Assembly (NCBI GenBank): GCA_024686055.1
Contig: JAIBDV010000025.1
Location: 1 to 14,521 of the forward strand
Source of the DNA: Neptuniibacter sp.
GTDB lineage: Bacteria; Pseudomonadota; Gammaproteobacteria; Pseudomonadales; Balneatricaceae
Direction of reading: 5' to 3'
Length of the DNA: 14,521 bases
In this document: positions 6,898 to 13,711 of the stretch, piece after piece
Layout: each line of letters starts with the position of its first letter
How positions within the stretch are numbered: the first letter of the stretch is position 1
Notes under the pieces: generated by a model
The model's input: the letters and a program-made list of their open reading frames with translations, nothing else
Told to the model about the DNA's origin: nothing
Databases searched by the model: none
Program-made: the position numbers and the translations under genes

Positions 6898-7941
6898 ATG
6901 ACCCCTGCCAGCCTCTGCCAGTTACTGGCCATTGAATACCCGATTATCAAAGCCCCGATGGCCGGAGGTGCGGATAGCCCAGCACTGGTCGCAGCCGCAA
7001 GTGAAGCAGGCGGAATGGGTTTTATCGGTGGCGCCTATCTCAGCCCGCAGCAACTGGCTACCGATTGCGCGGCGATACGCAGTCTGACCGACAAACCCTT
7101 TGGCGTTAATCTGTTTGTCCCCGAAACACCCCCCGCGTATCCGAGCAACACCCGCGGTGCCGTTACCGCCCTGACGCCGTTTTGCCAGGCGCTGGCGATC
7201 CCCGCCCCGGTCCTGAGTCATGACCAGGGACAGAGTTTCGACCAGCAGCTGGCTGTCGTACTGGACAGCGGTGCAAGTGCCCTGAGCTTCACGTTTGGCC
7301 TATTACCTGAATCAGCCATGCTGGCAGCACGCCAGGCGGGTCTCACACTGATTGGCACCGCCACGTCTACCGAAGAAGCCTGCCTGCTGGAACAGAGCGG
7401 CGTCGATATCATTATTGCGCAAGGCAGCGAAGCGGGGGGGCATCGCGGCGGGTTCAGTAACAGTAACCCGATGATCGGCACACTGGCACTGGTGGCACAG
7501 ATCAGCGCCGCGGTCAGTCTGACAGTTATTGCGGCGGGGGGGATTATGAATGGTCAAGGAGTTCGCGCGGCAATACAGCTCGGTGCCAGCGCTGCTCAAC
7601 TGGGCACGGCTTTTCTGACCTGCCCGGAGGCGAATATTCCCGCCAGTTACAAACAGGCAATTTTCAGCAGCAAAGCCGAACAGACCCGCCTGACCCGTGC
7701 GTTTTCCGGCCGTTATGCCCGCGGCATCATCAATCCGATGATGGAGGCGCTGGATGCACAGCCCGATGCGATTCTGCCCTTCCCCTGGCAAAACAGCCTG
7801 ACCCGACCTTTGCGCAGCGCCGCCGCTCAGGCAAACAACGCAGACTATCTGTCACTCTGGGCAGGGCAAGGGCTGGAGCTGGCACGGCAACTAAGCGCAG
7901 CACAACTGATGGCGGCCTTAATCGAAGAATTGAACGCTTAA
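6898..7941 (+). CDS. Nitronate monooxygenase (2-nitropropane dioxygenase-like, FMN)
   Basis: A 347-residue TIM-barrel flavoprotein. Seen are the N-terminal YPIIKAPMAGGADSPALVAA, the phosphate/catalytic segment QGSEAGGHRG (175-184) containing the expected catalytic histidine H182, AAGGI (212-216) and LGTAF, all matching class I nitronate monooxygenases. These oxidise alkyl nitronates such as propionate 3-nitronate with oxygen and FMN and are thought to detoxify them; many relatives have unproven substrates. The ribosome binding site before 6898 is weak. No linked nitro-metabolism gene is present. It converges with trmA across a strong hairpin. Confidence 0.9.
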   Translation: MTPASLCQLLAIEYPIIKAPMAGGADSPALVAAASEAGGMGFIGGAYLSPQQLATDCAAIRSLTDKPFGVNLFVPETPPAYPSNTRGAVTALTPFCQALAIPAPVLSHDQGQSFDQQLAVVLDSGASALSFTFGLLPESAMLAARQAGLTLIGTATSTEEACLLEQSGVDIIIAQGSEAGGHRGGFSNSNPMIGTLALVAQISAAVSLTVIAAGGIMNGQGVRAAIQLGASAAQLGTAFLTCPEANIPASYKQAIFSSKAEQTRLTRAFSGRYARGIINPMMEALDAQPDAILPFPWQNSLTRPLRSAAAQANNADYLSLWAGQGLELARQLSAAQLMAALIEELNA

Positions 7942-7965
7942 CAGAATAGAGGAAGGTATACATAA

Positions 7966-7998
7966 GCTGTCGCCAGGAGCCCTGCCCCTGGCGACAGC
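7966..7998. terminator. Long hairpin between convergent NMO gene and trmA
   Basis: GCTGTCGCCAGG (7966-7977) and CCTGGCGACAGC (7987-7998) form a perfect 12-pair stem with a 9-base loop, between two facing genes. Neither side has a clear T-run, so it may end transcription with help or mainly protect the 3' ends. Confidence 0.7.
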
Positions 7999-8016
7999 CA
8001 GCACGCGGATCAGTGC

Positions 8017-9102
8017 TTAACGACGCGTCAGGAAAACGCCGCATTCCATATGGTGGGTATAGGGAAACTGATCAAACAGCGCAAAGCGCTCAATTTTGTA
8101 GTTTTTACAGATCGCTTTGAGGTTCTCTTTCAGCGTCACCGGATTACAGGATACGTACAGGATATTATCGTACTGCTGCACCTGCTCCACCGTATCATCA
8201 TCCAGCCCGGCCCGTGGCGGATCCACCAGCACTGTAGTGAAGTTACACGCTTCCAGATTAAGACCGTCCACCCGGCGGGTTTTCAGCTTGCCCTGCAGCA
8301 CCAGAGAGAAATCCTCCGCGCTGATACGCACCACATCTACATTGGTAATACCGTTGAGTTCGATATTGTCTTTCGCAGCATGCACCGACACTTTTGCCAG
8401 CTCGGTGGCCACCACTCGGCGGAAATTCTGCGCCAGTGGAATGGTAAAGGTGCCCGCACCACAATAGTACTCAACCAGATCACCACCGGTATTCGCAGTA
8501 GCATCCAGCCCCCACTGAATCATCTGCTCACAGACATGCCCATTGGGCTGGCTGAAGCTGTTTTCCACCTGCTTGATTTTGAACGCGGTGTCATTGATAT
8601 TCAGCGTTTCGATCACATAGTCACGGTCCAGCAGAAGCTTGGTTTTACGAGAACGGCCAATGATGTCGATATTGAAGCGCTCACGCAGCTGGCGCGCCTC
8701 TTCAGCCCACTGCTCATCAATCTTACGATGGTAAAGCAGAGTCACGGTCAGCTCACCAGTCAGGGTACTGAGGAAATCGACCTGGAACAGACGGCGACGC
8801 AACTGCTCGTTCGGGCGGATCACGTCCAGCAGCTCAAACATCATGTCATGAATACGGGTAGACACCATCGGGCAGTTATCAATACGCACCGGCGTATGCT
8901 TATCGCCATCGAACATCACATAATAAAGATCATCACCTTCATGCCAGATCCGAAACTCGGCGCGCAACCGGTAATGACTGGGCTTAGATTCGAACACCTC
9001 AACCTGTGGCAGGTCGAACTCGGCAAACTCTGTTGTTACCCAATCCAGTTTTTCATTCAGCAGCGCTTGATAGCGCTCAGGTTGCACGTTCGGCAGGCCC
9101 AT
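8017..9102 (-). CDS. trmA: tRNA (uracil-5)-methyltransferase TrmA
   Basis: A 361-residue SAM-dependent enzyme that makes m5U54 (ribothymidine) in the T-loop of tRNA. The C-terminal domain has the SAM site LVEYYCGAGTF (209-219), DPPRAGLD (294-301), the nucleophile C319 in YVSCNPVTL and the base E353 in HHMECGVFLTR. It lacks the N-terminal TRAM domain and cluster cysteines of RlmC/RlmD, which with its length separates it from the rRNA enzymes. The start ATG at 9102 has GGAG about ten bases upstream on the minus strand. A second tRNA uridine-modifying gene, trhO, is close by but not in the same transcription unit. Confidence 0.96.
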   Translation of the reverse strand: MGLPNVQPERYQALLNEKLDWVTTEFAEFDLPQVEVFESKPSHYRLRAEFRIWHEGDDLYYVMFDGDKHTPVRIDNCPMVSTRIHDMMFELLDVIRPNEQLRRRLFQVDFLSTLTGELTVTLLYHRKIDEQWAEEARQLRERFNIDIIGRSRKTKLLLDRDYVIETLNINDTAFKIKQVENSFSQPNGHVCEQMIQWGLDATANTGGDLVEYYCGAGTFTIPLAQNFRRVVATELAKVSVHAAKDNIELNGITNVDVVRISAEDFSLVLQGKLKTRRVDGLNLEACNFTTVLVDPPRAGLDDDTVEQVQQYDNILYVSCNPVTLKENLKAICKNYKIERFALFDQFPYTHHMECGVFLTRR

Positions 9103-9231
9103 CGATCGTCAGCTCCAGACTTTAGCAAGGAAGAAATACAGCACGTAAAAATAAGCGCGCAATTCTATCAGTCTCGTCCGGCAAAAGCACCGCACCCACC
9201 CCTGGTTCATTGCAGCGTCCCCTGACAGATG

Positions 9232-9280
9232 TGCAATCAGCGAATAATCAATATTCAGTTTTGATTATTCGCTGATTGCA
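9232..9280. repeat. Perfect 20-bp inverted repeat with 9-base spacer
   Basis: The arm 9232-9251 (begins TGCAATCAGC, ends AATAATCAA) is exactly complementary in reverse to 9261-9280, with spacer TATTCAGTT. It could fold as a long hairpin in RNA or be a large protein binding site. No T-run follows on the minus strand, so a simple terminator is not a full explanation. It lies 130 bases before trmA and 165 bases beyond the DUF1127 stop. Confidence 0.9.
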
Positions 9281-9414
9281 GATTCCGAACAAAAATCGAT
9301 CAACAGTCCGTTTACTCTGCCAGGCTACAGCCCTTGCCCAGGCTCAGATTCAACTTCGACCCAGACCGACGGCCCGAACGGAGCTTCAAGTTAGCGAGCA
9401 ATCAAAATTCATTG

Positions 9415-9433
9415 CTGATCAATCATTGACCAG
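9415..9433. promoter_or_regulatory. Operator-like imperfect palindrome
   Basis: CTGATCAAT-C-ATTGACCAG has two 9-base arms matching at eight positions around a single central base, just beyond the DUF1127 stop codon. The form is typical of a dimeric regulator site, but no binder can be named. Confidence 0.3.
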
Positions 9434-9444
9434 CGATTTCACCC

Positions 9445-9678
9445 CTAGTCTCGCCAGAATGGCTTGGCAATTTCGCGCTTCCACTCGCTCTGAGTCAGCC
9501 CGATATCCTTGCGTAGATGATCATCCATCTGCGCCATCATCTGCCGGTTATGACTACACCGCTTCCAGTGATCAATCTGCTGGGCACAACGCTTCAACAG
9601 GTGCAGGAACGTCTGTTTTAACCGGAAAACCAATGTATGTTTCACCTCTAAGGGTTTAGTGCAACTGATGCTGTTCAT
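9445..9678 (-). CDS. Small DUF1127 (YjiS-like) protein
   Basis: A 77-residue basic protein. Residues about 33-76 match the DUF1127 pattern, with HW-x-R followed by a basic stretch, then DDHLRKDIGLTQSEW and the terminal KPFWR. DUF1127 proteins are small and often stress-induced; in alphaproteobacteria some bind RNA or affect phosphate and carbon metabolism, but no function can be assigned here. The N-terminal 30 residues are outside the domain and family members are often shorter, so a later start is conceivable, but GGAG sits seven bases before this ATG. It is divergent from the LysR gene, 117 bases away, and that regulator is its likely controller. Confidence 0.82.
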   Translation of the reverse strand: MNSISCTKPLEVKHTLVFRLKQTFLHLLKRCAQQIDHWKRCSHNRQMMAQMDDHLRKDIGLTQSEWKREIAKPFWRD

Positions 9679-9699
9679 TTTAGATCTCCGTTTAAATAA

Positions 9700-9729
9700 C
9701 CATTCACACTGCTATTTTTCAGCGAATGG
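9700..9729. promoter_or_regulatory. Candidate LysR operator in the DUF1127-LysR divergent region
   Basis: CCATTC (9700-9705) and GAATGG (9724-9729) are an inverted pair with an 18-base spacer, in the only gap between the divergent genes. Internally CTG and CAG partly extend the symmetry but out of register. The spacing is longer than the classical T-N11-A box, so this is only a candidate. Confidence 0.3.
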
Positions 9730-9795
9730 GGTAGACCTGACAAACGAGATAAATCAATATCAGTTAACTTTTTCTTATGTGGTGAGTCCGCCCAG

Positions 9796-10761
9796 ATGAA
9801 TAGATCCGTGCCATTGAATGCTTTACGGGTGTTTCGGGTCGCCGCCGAGGCTGGCAGCTTCAAGATTGCCGCTGGCCAGTTATTTGTCAGCCAGGCAGCC
9901 GTAAGCCAGCAGATAAAAACCCTGGAGCAATATGTTGGCCAGCCACTATTTCTGCGCCTTAATCGTGAAGTGGTGTTAACCGACGCTGGCAGACAACTGC
10001 TTGGGTTCGTTCAGCAGGGTCTGGATACACTCACCCAGGGGTTGAACAGCCTCCATGCAGACCCGCACCCAAATCAGCTGACCATCAGCGCACTGCCCTC
10101 ATTTTCTGCGCGCTGGCTGGTTCCGCGGCTGGGCTTTTTTCATCAGGCAGAACCCGACTTCAGCGTTAACCTGTCGCCCACTAACGCACTGGTTAATTTT
10201 GGTGATGGCCAGACGGACCTGGCACTGCGTTTTGGCCGGGGAGGGTACGCGGGGTATAACGAACAACCACTAGGCGCTGACTACCTGGTGCCATTATGTA
10301 GCCCTCATCTGCTCGACCCAGACCAGGCGCTGACCCCGCAGCTGGCACGGATGCCTGTTCTGGAAGATGACTCACCGGACCTGCCAGGCATCTACTCGTC
10401 GTTTCGCCAGCGCGCCGGACTGGATGTCGAACCCGTTCCAGCCACACCCAGGCTCCGGCTCACCGATTCCAATATGCTGGTTGAGGCTGTGCTGGCCGGG
10501 CAGGGCTACAGCCTGCTCCGCTTTAGTCTGGTCTATGAACTGATTGAGCGTGGCCTGCTGGTGTGTCCACTGCCCTGCTACCTGGAGTCGCCCCTGAGCT
10601 ATTACCTGGTCACACCCCACAACCATAAAAACAGGCCCAAGGTGGTCGCCTTCAGCCGCTGGCTTCATCAGGAATTCAGACAAATGCACGCAAGCTGGCA
10701 GCACTTTCATCAGCAAACACTCAACAGCTGTCAGCCGCTAAAACCTGCTACAAAGGACTGA
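9796..10761 (+). CDS. LysR-family transcription regulator, GcvA-like
   Basis: A 321-residue LysR-type regulator. The N-terminal winged helix-turn-helix (about 1-60) reads PLNALRVFRVAAEAGSFKIA...VSQAAVSQQIKTLE, the form typical of the GcvA subgroup, followed by LTDAGRQLL and the two-lobed effector domain (about 90-300). The SALPSFSARWLVPRLGFF segment and LALRFGRG are also GcvA-like. The ATG at 9796 has GGTGAG (9781-9786) upstream. No gcv glycine-cleavage gene is near, so the true target is unknown; the divergent DUF1127 gene is the most likely one. The C-terminal 20 residues are glutamine/histidine-rich and variable. Confidence 0.9.
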   Translation: MNRSVPLNALRVFRVAAEAGSFKIAAGQLFVSQAAVSQQIKTLEQYVGQPLFLRLNREVVLTDAGRQLLGFVQQGLDTLTQGLNSLHADPHPNQLTISALPSFSARWLVPRLGFFHQAEPDFSVNLSPTNALVNFGDGQTDLALRFGRGGYAGYNEQPLGADYLVPLCSPHLLDPDQALTPQLARMPVLEDDSPDLPGIYSSFRQRAGLDVEPVPATPRLRLTDSNMLVEAVLAGQGYSLLRFSLVYELIERGLLVCPLPCYLESPLSYYLVTPHNHKNRPKVVAFSRWLHQEFRQMHASWQHFHQQTLNSCQPLKPATKD

Positions 10762-10792
10762 CCCAAAAATAGCTAAACAGGAGAAAGGGACG

Positions 10793-10810
10793 AGCCGCTG
10801 AGTAGCGGCT
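10793..10810. terminator. Hairpin downstream of the LysR gene
   Basis: AGCCGCT (10793-10799) and AGCGGCT (10804-10810) form a 7-pair stem with loop GAGT, 31 bases after the LysR stop. The next 20 bases contain only scattered T residues, so termination strength is uncertain. Confidence 0.5.
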
Positions 10811-10863
10811 GATCGATTCTGAATTCAAACATCAGATTCAGGTCAGTTTAAGCCGATTGTGCT

Positions 10864-10892
10864 TTGCGAAATCTGCCCGTGTGCGGTTTAAT
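10864..10892 (+). promoter_or_regulatory. Candidate sigma-70 promoter for minCDE
   Basis: TTGCGA (10864-10869) and TTTAAT (10887-10892) are separated by 17 bases, matching the -35 at four of six and the -10 at five of six positions. The start of transcription would be near 10899, giving a 60-base leader for minC. Confidence 0.45.
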
Positions 10893-10958
10893 GCTTAGCC
10901 GTAACATATAGCCCCAGCGGCTTTATCTTCCCGCCAGTACCCGTGTAAGGATGACTCT

Positions 10959-11681
10959 ATGAACGATGCCTGCTTCCAGCTAAAAGGTAGCGCGGTCAGC
11001 ATTATTGTGCTTGAACTTTATCAGTTTTCAGATGCCTCTTTTACCGAGCAGCTGCGTGATAAAGTTCAGCAGGCACCTCAGTTCTTCCAGCAGTCTCCCG
11101 TCGTCATCAGCCTCGAAAAAATGCCGGCTGACCATAGTCCGGATTTTGTCGCCAGGCTGGAAATCTGCCGCACCTTTCATCTGCAGCCTCTGGCGTTACG
11201 AGCCGTGCCAGTCCACTTGCTGGACGCCGCACGCGAAACCGGGCTGGCGATTATCCCGGCGACCGGTCGTAGCAGCACTCCACTGGAAACCGAGCGTGAT
11301 GCCCCTCAGGCTGAAGTAATCGTTAAGAAAGTGGTGGAAGAAAAGCAGGTGCGCAAGCCCAGCAAAGTGATTACCCGGCCCGTACGTTCCGGCCAGCAGG
11401 TTTATGCTGAAGGCGGCGACCTCATTGTACTGTCCCAGGTCAGTGAAGGCGCTGAGGTTTTAGCCGATGGTGATATCCATATCTACGGCACGCTGCGCGG
11501 CCGGGCACTGGCAGGTGTAAAAGGGGATACTGATGCAAATATCTTCTGCCATACCCTCTCCGCTGAACTGGTTGCCATTGCTGGCAACTTCATTCTCAGC
11601 GATGCACTGCGCAAGCAGCGGTGGCAGCAATCTGCCCATATTCATCTTGACGGCGACAGCTTGCATGTCGCTGAGCTTTAA
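10959..11681 (+). CDS. minC: Septum site-determining protein MinC
   Basis: A 240-residue inhibitor of FtsZ assembly that, with MinD, blocks division at the cell poles. The N-terminal FtsZ-acting domain (about 1-105) begins CFQLKGSAVSIIVLEL. A charged linker (about 110-140) leads to the C-terminal beta-helix domain starting at RSGQQVYAEGGDLIVL (143 on), with GDIHIYGTLRGRALAG and AELVAIAGNF, which dimerises and binds MinD. Length is normal. AAGGA (10947-10951) lies seven bases before the ATG. It is the first gene of minCDE, 54 bases before minD. Confidence 0.96.
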   Translation: MNDACFQLKGSAVSIIVLELYQFSDASFTEQLRDKVQQAPQFFQQSPVVISLEKMPADHSPDFVARLEICRTFHLQPLALRAVPVHLLDAARETGLAIIPATGRSSTPLETERDAPQAEVIVKKVVEEKQVRKPSKVITRPVRSGQQVYAEGGDLIVLSQVSEGAEVLADGDIHIYGTLRGRALAGVKGDTDANIFCHTLSAELVAIAGNFILSDALRKQRWQQSAHIHLDGDSLHVAEL

Positions 11682-11735
11682 TAAATACTCGCCGCAGTTA
11701 AACGATCGATTGAAACAGGCAACCAGGAGAGGAAA

Positions 11736-12548
11736 TTGGCCAAAATTATTGTCGTGACATCCGGAAAAGGCGGTGTCGGAAAAACCACAACCAGCGCAGC
11801 AATAGGTACAGGTCTTGCGCTGAGCGGCTTCAAAACCGTCGTCATCGACTTTGATGTAGGCCTGCGAAACCTTGATCTGATCATGGGTTGTGAACGTCGT
11901 GTGGTTTACGACTTTGTCAACGTTATCAAACAGGAAGCCACCCTGAACCAGGCCCTGATCAAAGATAAACGTACCGACAACCTGTTTATCCTGCCAGCCT
12001 CTCAGACCCGTGACAAAGACGCGCTGACCCAGGAAGGTGTTGGCATTGTGCTAGACGAACTGGCCGAAACCTTTGATTACATCATCTGTGACTCCCCCGC
12101 CGGTATCGAAAAAGGCGCACAGATGGCGCTGTATTTTGCTGATGTTGCGATTGTCACCACCAACCCGGAAGTCTCCTCTGTACGTGACTCAGATCGCATT
12201 CTGGGCATTTTGCAGAGCAAATCACGCCGGGCCGAAAAAGCCGATGAGCCGGTGCAGGAACACCTGTTGCTGACCCGCTACAATCCTGCCCGAGTTGATG
12301 CTGGCGAAATGCTTAGCGTATCCGATGTTGAAGATATCCTGGCCATCCCACTGCTGGGTGTTATCCCAGAGTCTGAAGCGGTGCTCAAGGCCTCCAACTC
12401 GGGTACACCGGTGATTCTGGATAATGCTTCAGATGCAGGCCAGGCCTACGATGACGCCGTACAGCGACTGCTGGGCAAAGAACTGGAACATCGCTTCCTT
12501 CATGCACCGAAGAAAGGATTCTTCCAGCGGTTCCTGGGAGGTAAATAA
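11736..12548 (+). CDS. minD: Septum site-determining ATPase MinD
   Basis: A 270-residue ParA/MinD-family ATPase that binds the inner membrane when bound to ATP, recruits MinC and is released by MinE. The deviant Walker A GKGGVGKTT (10-18, signature lysine K11), DFDVGLRNLD switch and CDSPAGIE Walker B-side motif are intact. The C-terminus KKGFFQRFLGGK is the amphipathic membrane-targeting helix. The start codon is TTG at 11736, chosen because MAKIIVVTSGKGG is the conserved N-terminus and AGGAGAGGA (11725-11733) is immediately upstream. The TAA stop shares one base with the minE ATG. Confidence 0.98.
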   Translation: MAKIIVVTSGKGGVGKTTTSAAIGTGLALSGFKTVVIDFDVGLRNLDLIMGCERRVVYDFVNVIKQEATLNQALIKDKRTDNLFILPASQTRDKDALTQEGVGIVLDELAETFDYIICDSPAGIEKGAQMALYFADVAIVTTNPEVSSVRDSDRILGILQSKSRRAEKADEPVQEHLLLTRYNPARVDAGEMLSVSDVEDILAIPLLGVIPESEAVLKASNSGTPVILDNASDAGQAYDDAVQRLLGKELEHRFLHAPKKGFFQRFLGGK

Positions 12549-12799
12549 TGAGCTTCTTCGACTATTTCCGAAGCAAGGCGCAACCAACCTCTGCGGAACT
12601 GGCCAAAGAGCGGCTGCAGATCATCGTCGCCCATGAGCGCGGCGCGCGGGCAAATCCAGATTACCTGCCCCAGATGCAACAAGAAATCATTGCGGTAATC
12701 AAGAAGTACATTGCCATTGATCAGGACCAGGTCAGCGTACAACTGGACAGCAACGATGACTGCTCCGTACTCGAGGTTAACGTTACCCTGCCCGATTGA
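12548..12799 (+). CDS. minE: Cell division topological specificity factor MinE
   Basis: An 83-residue protein that stimulates MinD ATPase and drives the pole-to-pole oscillation, so division is allowed only at mid-cell. The N-terminal SFFDYFRS is the membrane-touching segment, AKERLQIIVAHER (about 20-32) is the MinD-contact helix/strand, and the C-terminal half forms the dimer domain. Its ATG overlaps the minD stop by one base (TAATG), which implies translational coupling and fixed stoichiometry. Confidence 0.97.
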   Translation: MSFFDYFRSKAQPTSAELAKERLQIIVAHERGARANPDYLPQMQQEIIAVIKKYIAIDQDQVSVQLDSNDDCSVLEVNVTLPD

Positions 12800-12818
12800 T
12801 CAGAACAGCACTAGCAAG

Positions 12819-12846
12819 TGCCCGCTGTGATGCTGTTCAGCGGGCA
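12819..12846 (+). terminator. Hairpin after minE
   Basis: TGCCCGCTG (12819-12827) and CAGCGGGCA (12838-12846) form a perfect 9-pair stem with a 10-base loop, 20 bases beyond the minE stop. Only TATT follows. An alternative 8-pair stem (12803-12810 with 12831-12838) would use the loop and compete with it. Confidence 0.55.
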
Positions 12847-12911
12847 TATTCCGACAACAGACTTCCCCAGCTCAGCTGGTGGCAGTCCCCCTGTTCAACG
12901 GATGAATTCCC

Positions 12912-13580
12912 ATGCAAAGCAACGGCATCGGTGCCTACAGCAATAACCTCCCTACCCAGCCACGTAACACTGGTACGGCTGCCGCCACCGGCGCAAAAGC
13001 CACAACCGCAGTCCAGAGCAAAGCCGAGGATAACTCGGAAAAATCCGTAACAACCCGCTTTTCATCCCGCGCGGCCAGGCTTGCCAGGCTAAACCAGGAA
13101 TTTGATCTGGCCGACCCCGAGTTTCATATTAGCGAGAGCTTTCTCACTCGTATGACCCAGCTGGCACTATTACGCCATGATGAAGCCCAGGTGCTGATTA
13201 CCCGCCTGCCGCAACCTGTCGATGCAGAGCCCCGGACTGAATCACTGTCAATCATGGAAGCTTTTCTGGAACAGCTGGCCAACGTTCTGAGCACACAACC
13301 CGAGCGAGCGTCACTGGTTAATACACTGCGTGATACCCGCATCATCCTGGATCATATGGAGGTCTCCCAGTCCCGCGCCCATGATGCCGAGATCGGCACC
13401 ACGCTGGCCGCACTGGGGCTGCATTTCAGCGCCGAAAACGCGCCCGTCATCCCCGCACACCATCATCAGACCCTGGAAGATATACGCACCGCCATGGTCG
13501 TGGCATACAAGCTGAACCCGATCAGCCACAACAGCGACCAGCTGAACGCCTATGCCCGTGTTTCCGGCAACCATATATAA
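12912..13580 (+). CDS. Unrecognised protein, member 1 of a tandem paralogous pair
   Basis: I do not recognise this 222-residue protein. Residues 1-48 are a low-complexity leader rich in Ala, Thr, Asn and Ser. From residue 49 a block (RFSSRAARLARLNQEFDLAD...) is about 46% identical by hand count over 52 residues to the next gene product, and the C-terminal 31 residues (KLNP-x-S-x-x-SD-x-x-NAY-x-RV-x-G) match at 18 positions. The middle is mostly helical-looking and diverged, with ILDHMEVSQSR aligning to ILENLDGSKSK. No signal peptide, membrane segment, cysteine or tryptophan is seen. It contains a short His run (AHHHQ). The ATG at 12912 has only a weak ACGGA upstream. It follows minE by 112 bases across a hairpin, so it may not belong to the min operon. 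Confidence 0.8.
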   Translation: MQSNGIGAYSNNLPTQPRNTGTAAATGAKATTAVQSKAEDNSEKSVTTRFSSRAARLARLNQEFDLADPEFHISESFLTRMTQLALLRHDEAQVLITRLPQPVDAEPRTESLSIMEAFLEQLANVLSTQPERASLVNTLRDTRIILDHMEVSQSRAHDAEIGTTLAALGLHFSAENAPVIPAHHHQTLEDIRTAMVVAYKLNPISHNSDQLNAYARVSGNHI

Positions 13581-13595
13581 GCACTGGCTATAAGC

Positions 13596-13609
13596 GGCAA
13601 ACCTTTGCC
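13596..13609. repeat. Short inverted repeat between the paralogous genes
   Basis: GGCAAA-CC-TTTGCC is a perfect 6-base inverted repeat 16 bases after the first paralogue's stop and 42 bases upstream of the sigma-54 -24 element. It may be a weak terminator or part of an activator site. Confidence 0.35.
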
Positions 13610-13651
13610 TGATAGATCCACTTTTTAGTGCCCCAGAGCAGAATACGGCAA

Positions 13652-13666
13652 GGCACGGAAATTGCT
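13652..13666 (+). promoter_or_regulatory. Sigma-54 (RpoN) promoter, -24/-12
   Basis: GGCACG-GAAA-TTGCT matches the RpoN consensus TGGCACG-N4-TTGCW at every base except the leading T (here A). The GG at 13652-13653 and GC at 13664-13665 are exactly 12 bases apart, as required. Transcription would start near 13677, leaving a 35-base leader with ribosome binding site AGGGA (13699-13703) before the ATG at 13712. An RpoN-dependent activator would be needed; its gene and site are not identified. Confidence 0.75.
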
Positions 13667-13684
13667 TATTCCGGAACAAACAAA

Positions 13685-13698
13685 CGTTTACCGTTTAC
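13685..13698 (+). repeat. Tandem heptamer CGTTTAC in the leader of paralogue 2
   Basis: CGTTTAC occurs twice back to back (13685-13691 and 13692-13698), between the predicted sigma-54 start site and the ribosome binding site. It may be chance or a regulator site in the leader. Confidence 0.4.
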
Positions 13699-13711
13699 AG
13701 GGACCCCGTAG

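Larger units (their letters stand above)
9103..9444. other. Gene-poor region between DUF1127 gene and trmA
   Basis: These 342 bases hold no convincing gene on either strand. They contain the 49-bp inverted repeat at 9232-9280, an imperfect operator-like palindrome at 9415-9433 and a short inverted repeat AGCAAT/ATTGCT (9398-9403, 9411-9416). The segment 9232-9435 is AT-richer than its surroundings. It would be the 3' region of the DUF1127 transcript and the 5' region of trmA. Confidence 0.6.

Noticed and set aside
8050..9225. Long 391-codon open frame on the plus strand opposite trmA
   Set aside because: It lies almost wholly antisense to trmA, which has all catalytic motifs. The protein is rich in His, Ile and Gln in the manner of an antisense frame and shows no family motif or good ribosome binding site.
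9276..9659. 127-codon plus-strand open frame overlapping the DUF1127 gene
   Set aside because: It runs antisense through a gene with clear DUF1127 motifs, begins inside the perfect palindrome, and has no ribosome binding site or domain.
12803..12846. H-type pseudoknot after minE
   Set aside because: The two stems interlock, but the loop that would have to cross the first 8-pair stem has zero bases, so both cannot form together; they are reported as competing hairpins instead.
12881..12895. Sigma-54-like site (TGGCAG..CTGTT) before the first paralogue
   Set aside because: The -12 GC is GT here, and the implied transcription start would fall between the ribosome binding site and the ATG, so it cannot be a useful promoter.
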